Shown: piece by piece, positions 22,089-30,305 of the stretch | Layout: every line of letters starts with the position of its first letter | How positions within the stretch are numbered: position 1 is the stretch's first letter | NCBI GenBank assembly: GCA_017554385.1 | Contig: JAFZIL010000051.1 | Location: 1-39,655, forward strand | DNA from: Prevotella sp. | GTDB taxonomy: Bacteria > Bacteroidota > Bacteroidia > Bacteroidales > Bacteroidaceae | Direction of reading: 5' to 3' | DNA: 39,655 nt | Position numbers and translations under genes: made by a program | The notes under the pieces: model-generated | Databases searched by the model: none | Told to the model about the DNA's origin: nothing | The model's input: only the letters and a program-made list of their open reading frames with translations

Positions 22089-24266
22089 ATGGATATTTTC
22101 AGATACATAGTCAGATTCCTATATAAGATACGTTGGTATCTGGTCATTCTGCCGCTCATAGCCCTTATCGTTGCATGGTTCCTAACACGCAACCTTGAGA
22201 GAGTATATTCCACTGAGACGACCATCTACACTGGAATGATAACAGGTTATAACATAGAGGGCGGTTCCGGTTCCTTCGGAGGTAACCCGCAGACCAATAT
22301 CCAAAACCTGCTACACATCATCACCACCCATGCTACCGTACACGAAGTATCACTTCGTCTCTTTGCACGTTGCATGATGTACGGTGACCGTAACCGTAAC
22401 ACCAACTATATCACGGCTGAACACTACAATGAGTTACTGAAGTCAGTCCCTATGGAGGTAAAGAACCTTATCAATGACAAAGACGAAGAACTTACATACA
22501 GAAAGTTGAAGGGATATGAGAAGGGGTTCAGCACCAACTATCTGTTCGGCTTGCTTAACAACCATCAATACTTTGGCATTGAGAATATCTCACGCAATTT
22601 GAAACCTCATCAGATACCAGGAACAGATATTATCCATATTGAATATTCGGCTAACGACCCCGGCATCTGCTTCAACACGCTTGATATTCTTAACAAGGTT
22701 TTTGCCGAACAATATCAGGAACTACGCTACGGCGAAACACACAACGTCATCAAGTTCTTTGAGCGTGAGGCAAAGAAGCTGCACAATATTCTGAAAGATG
22801 CTGAGGACGACCTGATTATCTACAACACTAAAAAGGGCATTATCAACTATGGAGAGCAAACCAAACAACTCACCATTCTCGAAATGCAGCAGCAGAACGT
22901 GCACCATGATATTGAGAAAGAAGAAGCTACGACAAACGCACTGATTACCTATCTTGAAAACCAGATGGGCAACAGGGTTGCCGTCTTGAAGGCCAATGAA
23001 CAGTTTACACAGCTTTTTACCGAGATATCCCGTCTGCAATCACGTATTGCCAACTTACGACTGATGAACAGCGAAGACGGTGGAAATAATGTGGAAGCAC
23101 AGGAAGAACTGCACAAGGCACAAACGAAGCTTGAGGAATACACTGCAGAAGTTAAAAAGCTGACCAAAGATATTGAAGAACAGAACTATGTTTCCAAATC
23201 CACCATCAAGGCCAACGATTTGAGTTCCAGATGGCTTGATCAGATGTTGCTCCTTGAGAAGACAAAGGCTGAGAAGCAGGTAGAAGACCTGATGAAACAA
23301 CGTCTTGACGCACAGTATAAAACCTACTCACCAATAGGTGCCACTCTTGAGCGAAAGGTGCGTCACATTTCATTCATCGAAGGAAACTACATGGAGATGA
23401 TGCGCTCGCTGAACACAGCCCGTCTACGTCAGAAGAATCTTCAGATGACCACCGCAACGCTACGTGTGCTTAATCCGCCCATCTTCCCGCTGAATGCCCA
23501 GCCCACCAATCGTATGATGTATCTGTTGGGTGCATTCATGATTACCTTCATCCTCACCTCGCTCTATTTCTTCGTTATCGAGATGCTCGACCGCACACTA
23601 CGCGACCGCATGCGTTCAGAGCGTATTACCAAGATTCCTGTAATGGGCTGCTATCCGCGAGAAAGCTCACTGCGCTACCGCCGGTTCAACAAGACCATCA
23701 GCGACATGGCTTTACGACAGCTCAGCAAAGCATTATTACCTTACTTCAAGGACGACCAGCAGAACGTGCTCAACCTGCTTTCTACCGACGCAGGTAACGG
23801 CAAGAGCTTCCTGGCACAGGAATTAGAGAACTACTGGGTATCCATCGGCCTGCGTGTCCGTAGACTGACATACGACGAAGACTTCCTTGCCGAAGACAGC
23901 CGGTATATCATGGCTAAGGACATCAAGGATCTGTGTCCCGACATCCTGCCCGACGAGATTGCCATCGTAGAATATCCCAATCTTGATGACAATACCATAT
24001 CGTCAGCCTTGCTCAATATGGGAACCATCAACCTGATGGTCACTCGTGCCAACCGTACGTGGAAAGATGTCGACCAGAAAGCACTGAAAGAGCTTGAAGC
24101 ACGCCTGACAGACAAGAACACCTTGTTCATGTATCTGACCGAAGCCAGTCGATATGCCGTTGAAGAGTTTGTAGGACAGCTGCCGCCATATACGAAGTTC
24201 AACAACTTTGTCTATCGCATTTCTCAGCTCGGCCTTACTGCCACTGAAAACAGCCATGCAAAATAA
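22089..24266 (+). CDS. Wzc/GumC-type chain-length and co-polymerase protein with degenerate kinase domain
   Basis: A 725-residue inner-membrane protein. TM1 is near residues 15-32, followed by a periplasmic Wzz domain with a long coiled coil (about 230-450), the Pro-rich LNPPIFPLNAQPTNR motif, TM2 about 476-500 and a cytoplasmic P-loop domain. Walker A is retained (D567-A-G-N-G-K572-S573). The Walker A' position reads Y595-D-E-D-F599 and the Walker B position reads IAIVE628YP, where active tyrosine kinases have an Asp. The C-terminal tyrosine cluster that kinases autophosphorylate is missing. It therefore probably regulates polymer length by nucleotide binding or structure rather than by phosphorylation. 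It sits between the TolC-like gene and the polymerase gene. Confidence 0.88.
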   Translation: MDIFRYIVRFLYKIRWYLVILPLIALIVAWFLTRNLERVYSTETTIYTGMITGYNIEGGSGSFGGNPQTNIQNLLHIITTHATVHEVSLRLFARCMMYGDRNRNTNYITAEHYNELLKSVPMEVKNLINDKDEELTYRKLKGYEKGFSTNYLFGLLNNHQYFGIENISRNLKPHQIPGTDIIHIEYSANDPGICFNTLDILNKVFAEQYQELRYGETHNVIKFFEREAKKLHNILKDAEDDLIIYNTKKGIINYGEQTKQLTILEMQQQNVHHDIEKEEATTNALITYLENQMGNRVAVLKANEQFTQLFTEISRLQSRIANLRLMNSEDGGNNVEAQEELHKAQTKLEEYTAEVKKLTKDIEEQNYVSKSTIKANDLSSRWLDQMLLLEKTKAEKQVEDLMKQRLDAQYKTYSPIGATLERKVRHISFIEGNYMEMMRSLNTARLRQKNLQMTTATLRVLNPPIFPLNAQPTNRMMYLLGAFMITFILTSLYFFVIEMLDRTLRDRMRSERITKIPVMGCYPRESSLRYRRFNKTISDMALRQLSKALLPYFKDDQQNVLNLLSTDAGNGKSFLAQELENYWVSIGLRVRRLTYDEDFLAEDSRYIMAKDIKDLCPDILPDEIAIVEYPNLDDNTISSALLNMGTINLMVTRANRTWKDVDQKALKELEARLTDKNTLFMYLTEASRYAVEEFVGQLPPYTKFNNFVYRISQLGLTATENSHAK

Positions 24267-24272
24267 CAACCC

Positions 24273-25799
24273 ATGAGCTGGAGTGATTTGAGCACAGGTT
24301 CGGATAATCCTTACGCAGGTGGAGGAAGAATAGCCATACTCTTTCTCCTGTTTTTACTGTCGCTCTACTCCCTTTACACTCAAGGGCTTAATGGTTTTGC
24401 CATTACCTTTGCTGCGGTTCCGGTAGCCGTCATCGCTTTTTCCATTCTGTTCCACTGGAAGCTATCGGCTTTCTGGCTCTTGTTCGTAGTCAACTATTTC
24501 ATCTTTTTCGCCGGACGAATGGGCTATTACTATGGTCCGTTGTCGCTGCCCAACGAAGTAATAGAAATGCTACTTATCGGCTTAGCCGTCATCGATGCAG
24601 GCATCATGCGCTTCGAGAAAGTGGCCAACTGGATGGGATTCGCGTTGCTTATATGGTGCGCCTATTGCACTTTGGAAGCCCTGAACGACACCTGTGGTCT
24701 GGGATTCAACATGGCTGTATGGTATTCAGGCATGCGCCTGATAGCACTCCAGCTTCTCTACGGTTTCCTTGTCTACTCTATCTATATCGACAATTACAAA
24801 CGGCTGAAGACCCTGATCTATCTGTGGGCAGGCCTGGCAATCTTCGCTTCACTTTGGACATGGAAACAGGCTCACATGGGCTTTACTGCTATGGAGGAAA
24901 TATGGTACGAGTCAGCTAAGACCACCCATTTCGTAAATGGTATCACCCGCTATCCCTCCATATTCAATGATGCCGCTACCCACGGTGTAGGTATTGCTTC
25001 TACAGCTGTACTCTATGTTGTCCTGGCTCTGACCAGCAAGCTGAAACGAGACAAGATCCTCTTCCTTGTTACAGCGCTGCTCTGCAGTTACTCCATGTCC
25101 CTATCTGGTACTCGCACAGGTATGATTTGTCTCTTGGCCGGTCTTTTTGTCTACATCTTCCTGTCAAAGTCGGTGAAGCTGGGTGTTACGGTGTCAATCA
25201 TCGGATTGTTCCTCGTATGTTTCCTGAAATTCACGACCATCGGAAACGGCAACTCTGTCATACGTCGTATGCGCTCTGCTTTCAACCCTGAGGATGCTTC
25301 GTCAAACGTGCGAAAACAGAATCAGGCAGTAATGGCCAAATATCTGAAAGACGCTCCCTGGGGCATTGGTATCGGCGTTGACTATTCCAATGTGCCAGCA
25401 AACAACAAATACCGAACGCTGTCTACGATTCCTCCTGACTCTGAGTATGTCTACATCTGGGTACATACGGGCCCCATTGGCATCAGCGTTTTCGTGTTCA
25501 CGACGCTGATGATGTGGTTAGGTGCATGCTCGGTCGTGTTGTTCCGACTTCGAAACCGGTCAATGCAAGGAGTCGGTGCCGGTATTTGTTGTGCCTTCTT
25601 CTCCATGCAGCTTGGAGGATATGCCAACCAGGTGCTGATGCAATTCCCCAACATGCTGCTGTTCTATGGTAGTCTTGCCATCGTCTACAACCTCCCAAGA
25701 ATCGAGGAAGAGTATGTTATCGAAGAGGAGAAACGATATCAGCAGCAGTTGGAACGCGAACGTTTGAAGGAAGAGAAGAAGCGAGCAAGAAGAGTATAG
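24273..25799 (+). CDS. Wzy polymerase / O-antigen-ligase-like membrane protein
   Basis: A 508-residue protein with about eleven hydrophobic helices. The large loop near residues 335-390 contains RRMRSAFNPEDASSNVRKQNQAVMAKYLKDAPWGIGIG and later PPDSEYVYIWVHTGPIG, typical of the O-antigen ligase/polymerase family (an Arg-rich region and an H-x-x-x-G segment). SLSGTRTGMICLLAG also fits this family. It joins oligosaccharide units in the periplasm. The C-terminal 30 residues are highly charged (EEEKRYQQQLERERLKEEKKRARRV), perhaps a cytoplasmic coiled coil for contact with partners. It starts 6 nt after the Wzc-type gene. Polymerase is favoured over ligase by the company of a Wzz-domain protein. 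Confidence 0.85.
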   Translation: MSWSDLSTGSDNPYAGGGRIAILFLLFLLSLYSLYTQGLNGFAITFAAVPVAVIAFSILFHWKLSAFWLLFVVNYFIFFAGRMGYYYGPLSLPNEVIEMLLIGLAVIDAGIMRFEKVANWMGFALLIWCAYCTLEALNDTCGLGFNMAVWYSGMRLIALQLLYGFLVYSIYIDNYKRLKTLIYLWAGLAIFASLWTWKQAHMGFTAMEEIWYESAKTTHFVNGITRYPSIFNDAATHGVGIASTAVLYVVLALTSKLKRDKILFLVTALLCSYSMSLSGTRTGMICLLAGLFVYIFLSKSVKLGVTVSIIGLFLVCFLKFTTIGNGNSVIRRMRSAFNPEDASSNVRKQNQAVMAKYLKDAPWGIGIGVDYSNVPANNKYRTLSTIPPDSEYVYIWVHTGPIGISVFVFTTLMMWLGACSVVLFRLRNRSMQGVGAGICCAFFSMQLGGYANQVLMQFPNMLLFYGSLAIVYNLPRIEEEYVIEEEKRYQQQLERERLKEEKKRARRV

Positions 25800-25815
25800 T
25801 AGAAAGTGTGCGCCT

Positions 25816-26694
25816 ATGGACATTGTGCTGTCAATAATCACCGTCAACTACAATGGGCTTGACTATACCTGCGCATTGATTGATACCATCCCATTCGGTT
25901 CGCTCCCAATGGAAGTGATTGTCGTGGACAATGGCTCAGCACATGACGAGGCATCAGAACTTGCAGCCAGATACCCACAGATACGCACCATCAGAAGTGA
26001 AAAGAATCTCGGATTTGCCGGAGGCAACAATCTGGGTATCCAGGCAGCCAAGGGGCGTTATCTCTACCTTGTCAACAACGACACCGAGTTTCCATCGCCT
26101 TGGAACGTCGAGGCAATGATCGAACGATTGGAGTCGTCGGCTGCCATTGGTGTCGTATGTCCGAAAATCAGGTTTGCCTGGGCCACGAAGCCCATACAGT
26201 ATGCAGGCTACACTCGCCTGTCGTCTATCACGCTAAGAAACCATGCTATAGGCTATGGTGAAGAAGACCACGGACAACATGACGTTCCCCACCCTACTCC
26301 ATACGCCCACGGAGCCGCCATGATGCTCAAGCGTGAAGTTATTTCAGAAGCGGGACTCATGCCCGAGTGCTATTTCCTCTATTATGAAGAACTCGACTGG
26401 TCCCTACAGATACGCCAAGCCGGATTCGACATCTGGTATGATCCGTGTAGTACCATCTTCCATAAGGAGAGTAAGACTACCGGCCAGAACAGTGCCTTGC
26501 GCACCTATTATGTCTGTCGCAACCGGCTGCTATTTGCCCGCAGGAACATCAGCGGCATTCACTTGATTCTCTGCTATATATATATAATAGGTATAGTATC
26601 CCTACGCGACATGCTAAAGTACCTTCTGAAGGGTCGTACCGACCTGCTGAAGGCTACCCTCCGAGGCATTCGCGACTTCAAAAAAATAAGATAA
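25816..26694 (+). CDS. Glycosyltransferase family 2 (rhamnosyltransferase-like)
   Basis: A 292-residue GT-A fold enzyme. The start is typical (LSIITVNYNGLDYTCALIDTI). VIVVDNGS is the nucleotide-binding strand, NLGFAGGNNLGIQAAKGRYLYLVNNDTEF contains the D-x-D-like NND, and ECYFLYYEELDWSLQIRQAGFDIWYDP provides the acceptor-side acidic motif with ED-type residues. These features resemble dTDP-rhamnosyltransferases, though the donor sugar cannot be fixed from sequence. It lies 16 nt after the polymerase gene and 1 nt before the next GT2, and probably builds the repeat unit on the cytoplasmic side. Confidence 0.9.
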   Translation: MDIVLSIITVNYNGLDYTCALIDTIPFGSLPMEVIVVDNGSAHDEASELAARYPQIRTIRSEKNLGFAGGNNLGIQAAKGRYLYLVNNDTEFPSPWNVEAMIERLESSAAIGVVCPKIRFAWATKPIQYAGYTRLSSITLRNHAIGYGEEDHGQHDVPHPTPYAHGAAMMLKREVISEAGLMPECYFLYYEELDWSLQIRQAGFDIWYDPCSTIFHKESKTTGQNSALRTYYVCRNRLLFARRNISGIHLILCYIYIIGIVSLRDMLKYLLKGRTDLLKATLRGIRDFKKIR

Positions 26695-26695
26695 T

Positions 26696-27937
26696 ATGAG
26701 CTATCTGTGGTACATCTTCTTCATCATAGACTGGATATTGTTCATTCCAGTTTTCCTGACAGTACTCTACCTGTTGGTGTTTGCAGTTTCGTCACTCTTC
26801 ACCCACAAGCAACATGTTGTAAAATCTAAGCATTTCAACCGCTTCATCGTGTTGATTCCAGCCTATAAGGCCGATAAGACCATCATGCAGACGGTCAATT
26901 CCATTTTGGGTCAGAACTATCCGCAACGTGTTTTCGACGTTGTGGTCATCTCCGACCATCAGGACGAGATGACAAACATGAGGCTTGCCCAGCTACCCAT
27001 CACCCTTCTGACGCCAAACTTTGAGGTTAGCTCCAAGGCAAAGTCACTTCAGTATGCCATACTTAACCTGCCTCAATTCAAGATCTACGACGCCGTCATC
27101 ATACTTGATGCCGACAATATTGTAGAACCCGAATTCCTCGAACAGATGAACGATGCTTACGAGTCTGCAGGTACGAAGGCCATTCAGGCTCACCGCATGT
27201 CACGCAATCGAGACACGGCCACGGCCCGGCTTGATGCCATCTTCGAGGAAATCAACAATTCCATCTTCCGCAAAGGCCACATTGCAGTCGGACTTTCAGC
27301 AGCCATCTGCGGTTCCGGCATGCTGTTCGAGTTCGAATGGTTCAAGCGCAACATAATGAAGTCACACAACACCGTAGGCGAAGACAAGGAACTTGAAATC
27401 CTTCTCATGCGCGAAGGTATCTATGTAGACTATTTCGAAGACATCCATGTCTACGACGAAAAGACGCGCCAAACCACCGACTTCAACAATCAGCGCAACC
27501 GTTGGGTCTACACCCAGTTGCATACCCTCATCAATAATATCCGATTCCTCCCCAAAGCCATCTTAGGGCGGCACTACGACCTTTTAGACAAACTCATCCA
27601 GTGGATGCTTGTGCCACGCACCATTATGATGAGCATCATCCTCATCATGAGCCTCATGGGTGTCCTGGGACTCGTACTTCCTTTCATCAACACCTCCAGT
27701 GCCATCAAATGGTGGATCATCTGTTCCATTGCCCTTTTCGCATTCTCCGTGGCTACGCCCGACTATCTTGTCGACAAGAACTGGGACACTGATTTCCTGC
27801 GTGCCCCTCTGGTTATCATCTGGGGACTGCTGAATATTGCCCGCGTAGGAAAGACCGAAGCTGACACCCGTATAGGTGCCGTAGGCAGAAACATCAAGAA
27901 GATAAAGTCCACCGCCATCATCAAATCAAGAAAATGA
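26696..27937 (+). CDS. Membrane-embedded glycosyltransferase family 2, copy 1
   Basis: A 413-residue enzyme with an N-terminal membrane helix (about 6-36), a GT2 catalytic domain and C-terminal helices (about 300-350). Motifs are D138-A-D140, G228-E-D230 and QRNRW (266-270), the D,D,D,QxxRW set seen in processive cellulose- and hyaluronan-synthase-like enzymes. It is clearly related to the next gene: both share SSKAxxLQYAI, ILDADN, EEINNxxFR, GSGMxFxFxWFK and GEDxELE. Their overlap is 4 nt (ATGA). It may add a sugar while helping move the chain across the membrane, but non-processive use is equally possible. Confidence 0.88.
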   Translation: MSYLWYIFFIIDWILFIPVFLTVLYLLVFAVSSLFTHKQHVVKSKHFNRFIVLIPAYKADKTIMQTVNSILGQNYPQRVFDVVVISDHQDEMTNMRLAQLPITLLTPNFEVSSKAKSLQYAILNLPQFKIYDAVIILDADNIVEPEFLEQMNDAYESAGTKAIQAHRMSRNRDTATARLDAIFEEINNSIFRKGHIAVGLSAAICGSGMLFEFEWFKRNIMKSHNTVGEDKELEILLMREGIYVDYFEDIHVYDEKTRQTTDFNNQRNRWVYTQLHTLINNIRFLPKAILGRHYDLLDKLIQWMLVPRTIMMSIILIMSLMGVLGLVLPFINTSSAIKWWIICSIALFAFSVATPDYLVDKNWDTDFLRAPLVIIWGLLNIARVGKTEADTRIGAVGRNIKKIKSTAIIKSRK

Positions 27938-29097
27938 CAACAGCCCTCCTACATACAGCCGATGTTCTGCTATGGATTATCATGGCAGTCTCGGTAGGCT
28001 ATGTAGTGTTCTTTGCCATTGTTTCCCTGTTCAGGAGAAGAGACAAGCAGCCTGCCGTTGCAATCGTACAATCGCGCTTCCTTGTGCTCTTCCCCGCCTA
28101 CAACGAAGACCTGGTCATACGCAATTCTATAACCAGTTTCCTGCAACAGGATTATCCCCACAGTCATTTCCAGCTGACCGTTATCTCCGACCACATGCTG
28201 CCTGAGACCAACCAGTGGCTCGGCGAACAACCCGTGAGGCTCCTGCTGCCCGACTTCCAGAACAGTTCCAAAGCCCAAGCCTTGCAATATGCCATTGCCC
28301 TGACTCATGACGATTTCGACTATGTGGTCATACTCGATGCCGACAACATGGTGTCAGCCGACTTTCTCACGCGCCTGAACATACTTTGCGCCCAAGGCCA
28401 CAAGGCTATCCAGTGCCATCGGACAGCCAAGAATTCTAATAACGACATTGCCGAACTCGACGGAGTAAGTGAAGAAATCAACAACACCCTGTTCCGACTT
28501 GCCCACAACCGCATAGGTCTCTCGTCGGCCCTCATCGGCTCGGGCATGTGTTTCGACTTCAAGTGGTTCAAGCATCACGTCGACAGTCTTTCTACTGCTG
28601 GCGAAGACCGTGAGCTCGAAGGTCTGCTGCTCCGTCAGGGCATATACATCCACTATGCAGCCGACATCATTGTACGAGACGAGAAAGTGAGTTCCTCTGC
28701 CAACTTCCAGCGCCAACGGCTGCGTTGGATGACGGCACAGATACAATGTCTGCTCTCCATGATGCCTTACCTCCCTCACGCTATTCTCACGGGTAACATC
28801 AACTACATCGACAAGACCCTGCAACAGGCACTCATTCCACGCTCCATCCTTCTTGTGCTTACAACTGTGATGGCTCTGGCAACACTTTTCTTTATGCCGT
28901 CTTGGTCGCTGAAGTGGTGGTGCTTGCTGTTGCTGCTTGCCCTGTCGCTCATCATTGCCATTCCTTCCCGGCTACGTACCTTCAAGCTCCTGAGGGACAT
29001 GCTACGCCTGCCTCAACTGGTGTGGCACATGCTCTGCAACGTCATACATATTGACACCAAGAACACCGACTTCATCCATACCTCCCACGACAAATGA
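27934..29097 (+). CDS. Membrane-embedded glycosyltransferase family 2, copy 2
   Basis: A 387-residue paralogue of the gene before it, with an N-terminal helix (about 11-33), D135-A-D137, G223-E-D225 and QRLRW (261-265), then C-terminal helices. Catalytic residues are conserved in both copies while the termini and membrane segments differ. This suggests an old duplication and different donor or acceptor use rather than redundancy. It overlaps both its neighbours by 4 nt, so expression is tightly coupled. Confidence 0.88.
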   Translation: MTTALLHTADVLLWIIMAVSVGYVVFFAIVSLFRRRDKQPAVAIVQSRFLVLFPAYNEDLVIRNSITSFLQQDYPHSHFQLTVISDHMLPETNQWLGEQPVRLLLPDFQNSSKAQALQYAIALTHDDFDYVVILDADNMVSADFLTRLNILCAQGHKAIQCHRTAKNSNNDIAELDGVSEEINNTLFRLAHNRIGLSSALIGSGMCFDFKWFKHHVDSLSTAGEDRELEGLLLRQGIYIHYAADIIVRDEKVSSSANFQRQRLRWMTAQIQCLLSMMPYLPHAILTGNINYIDKTLQQALIPRSILLVLTTVMALATLFFMPSWSLKWWCLLLLLALSLIIAIPSRLRTFKLLRDMLRLPQLVWHMLCNVIHIDTKNTDFIHTSHDK

Positions 29098-30305
29098 AGA
29101 TAGCGATACTGACATCCGGATTCCTGCCATTGCCAGCCGTGAAGGGCGGAGCTGTGGAAAACCTCATCGATATGTATCTGGCCTACAACGACCGGCACCG
29201 TCTTCACGACATCACGGTCTACAGCGTTGAAGAACCTGATGCCCACAGCCATCCGGCACTTGCCTCGACAGTCAATCACTACCGCTACATCGATGTAGAC
29301 AGCCTTCAGGCAAGACTGCTCAAAAGCCTGCACAAGCTGATCAGAGGGAAAGGATACTACCACTATACCATCGAGTACTACCTGAAACGGGCCATTGACC
29401 ATATAAGGAAGCAGCACTACGACATGATTGTCATAGAGAATCGTCCTGGCTACGCCCTTAAGCTGAAAGGCCGAACCAACGCCCAGGTCGTATGCCATCT
29501 TCACAACGACGTACTCAGCGACGAGACACCTTACGCAAAGGAGATTTGTGCCAACCTCTCAGGCATTGTCACCGTTTCCGATTTTCTGTCGCAGCGTGTC
29601 AGTACTATCACCAACACATCAGCCAACAAACTGCTGCCTACTTGTATCACCGTTCATAATGGCATTGACCTCACCCTGTTCTCGCCACAAGCCCCTACCA
29701 CGGCCCGTCGCTCCGACTATTCCATGAAGCCTGAAGACTTCGTGCTTGTGTTCTCTGGTCGGGTCATTCCCGAGAAAGGTATCGGTGAACTTATCGAGGC
29801 GATGCTACGACTGGTCGACTATCCACAAATCAAACTCCTTGTTGTTGGCAGTTCGTTTTATGCCAACAACAAAAAAGACAGCGTCTTTATGACCAGCCTG
29901 AAGGAAAAATCAACGCAATTAGGCTCACGTCTCGTCTTCACTGGCTACGTACCCTATGATCACGTTCCATCCGTTCTCTCGCTGGCCGACGTTGCCGTAT
30001 TACCATCGGTATGGAACGAGCCGTTAGGTATGACATGTATCGAGGCTATGGCTATGGGGCTTCCCGTCATTACCACACGCCAAGGCGGCATACCTGAAAC
30101 CGTCAGCGAGTCGTGTGCCATGCTACTCCCGGCCGACGAACAGCTTGTCGACAGTCTTGCACAGGCCATCATCGAACTGTACCACCAGCCGGAGAAACGG
30201 AAAAACATGCACGATGCTGCACTTCGACAAGCCCAGCATTTCTCAAAGGAGACCTTTGCCCGCCACTTCTTCAATGCCATAGAAGCGGTGAGCAGTAAAG
30301 ATTAA
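29094..30305 (+). CDS. Glycosyltransferase family 4
   Basis: A 403-residue GT-B fold enzyme. The N-terminal half begins KIAILTSGFLPLPAVKGGAVENLI. The donor-binding half has VLVFSGRVIPEKGIGELIEAM and the E-x7-E motif around EPLGMTCIEAMAMGLPVITTRQGGIPE. It starts inside the stop of the previous gene (ATGA overlap) and is the last gene of the exopolysaccharide cluster. Its TAA overlaps the folC stop from the other strand in the four bases TTAA (30302-30305). The sugar transferred is unknown. Confidence 0.92.
   Translation: MKIAILTSGFLPLPAVKGGAVENLIDMYLAYNDRHRLHDITVYSVEEPDAHSHPALASTVNHYRYIDVDSLQARLLKSLHKLIRGKGYYHYTIEYYLKRAIDHIRKQHYDMIVIENRPGYALKLKGRTNAQVVCHLHNDVLSDETPYAKEICANLSGIVTVSDFLSQRVSTITNTSANKLLPTCITVHNGIDLTLFSPQAPTTARRSDYSMKPEDFVLVFSGRVIPEKGIGELIEAMLRLVDYPQIKLLVVGSSFYANNKKDSVFMTSLKEKSTQLGSRLVFTGYVPYDHVPSVLSLADVAVLPSVWNEPLGMTCIEAMAMGLPVITTRQGGIPETVSESCAMLLPADEQLVDSLAQAIIELYHQPEKRKNMHDAALRQAQHFSKETFARHFFNAIEAVSSKD

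Noticed and set aside
22089-24266. Annotating the Wzc-type protein as a tyrosine kinase
   Set aside because: Walker B Asp and C-terminal Tyr cluster are missing; only the P-loop is retained.
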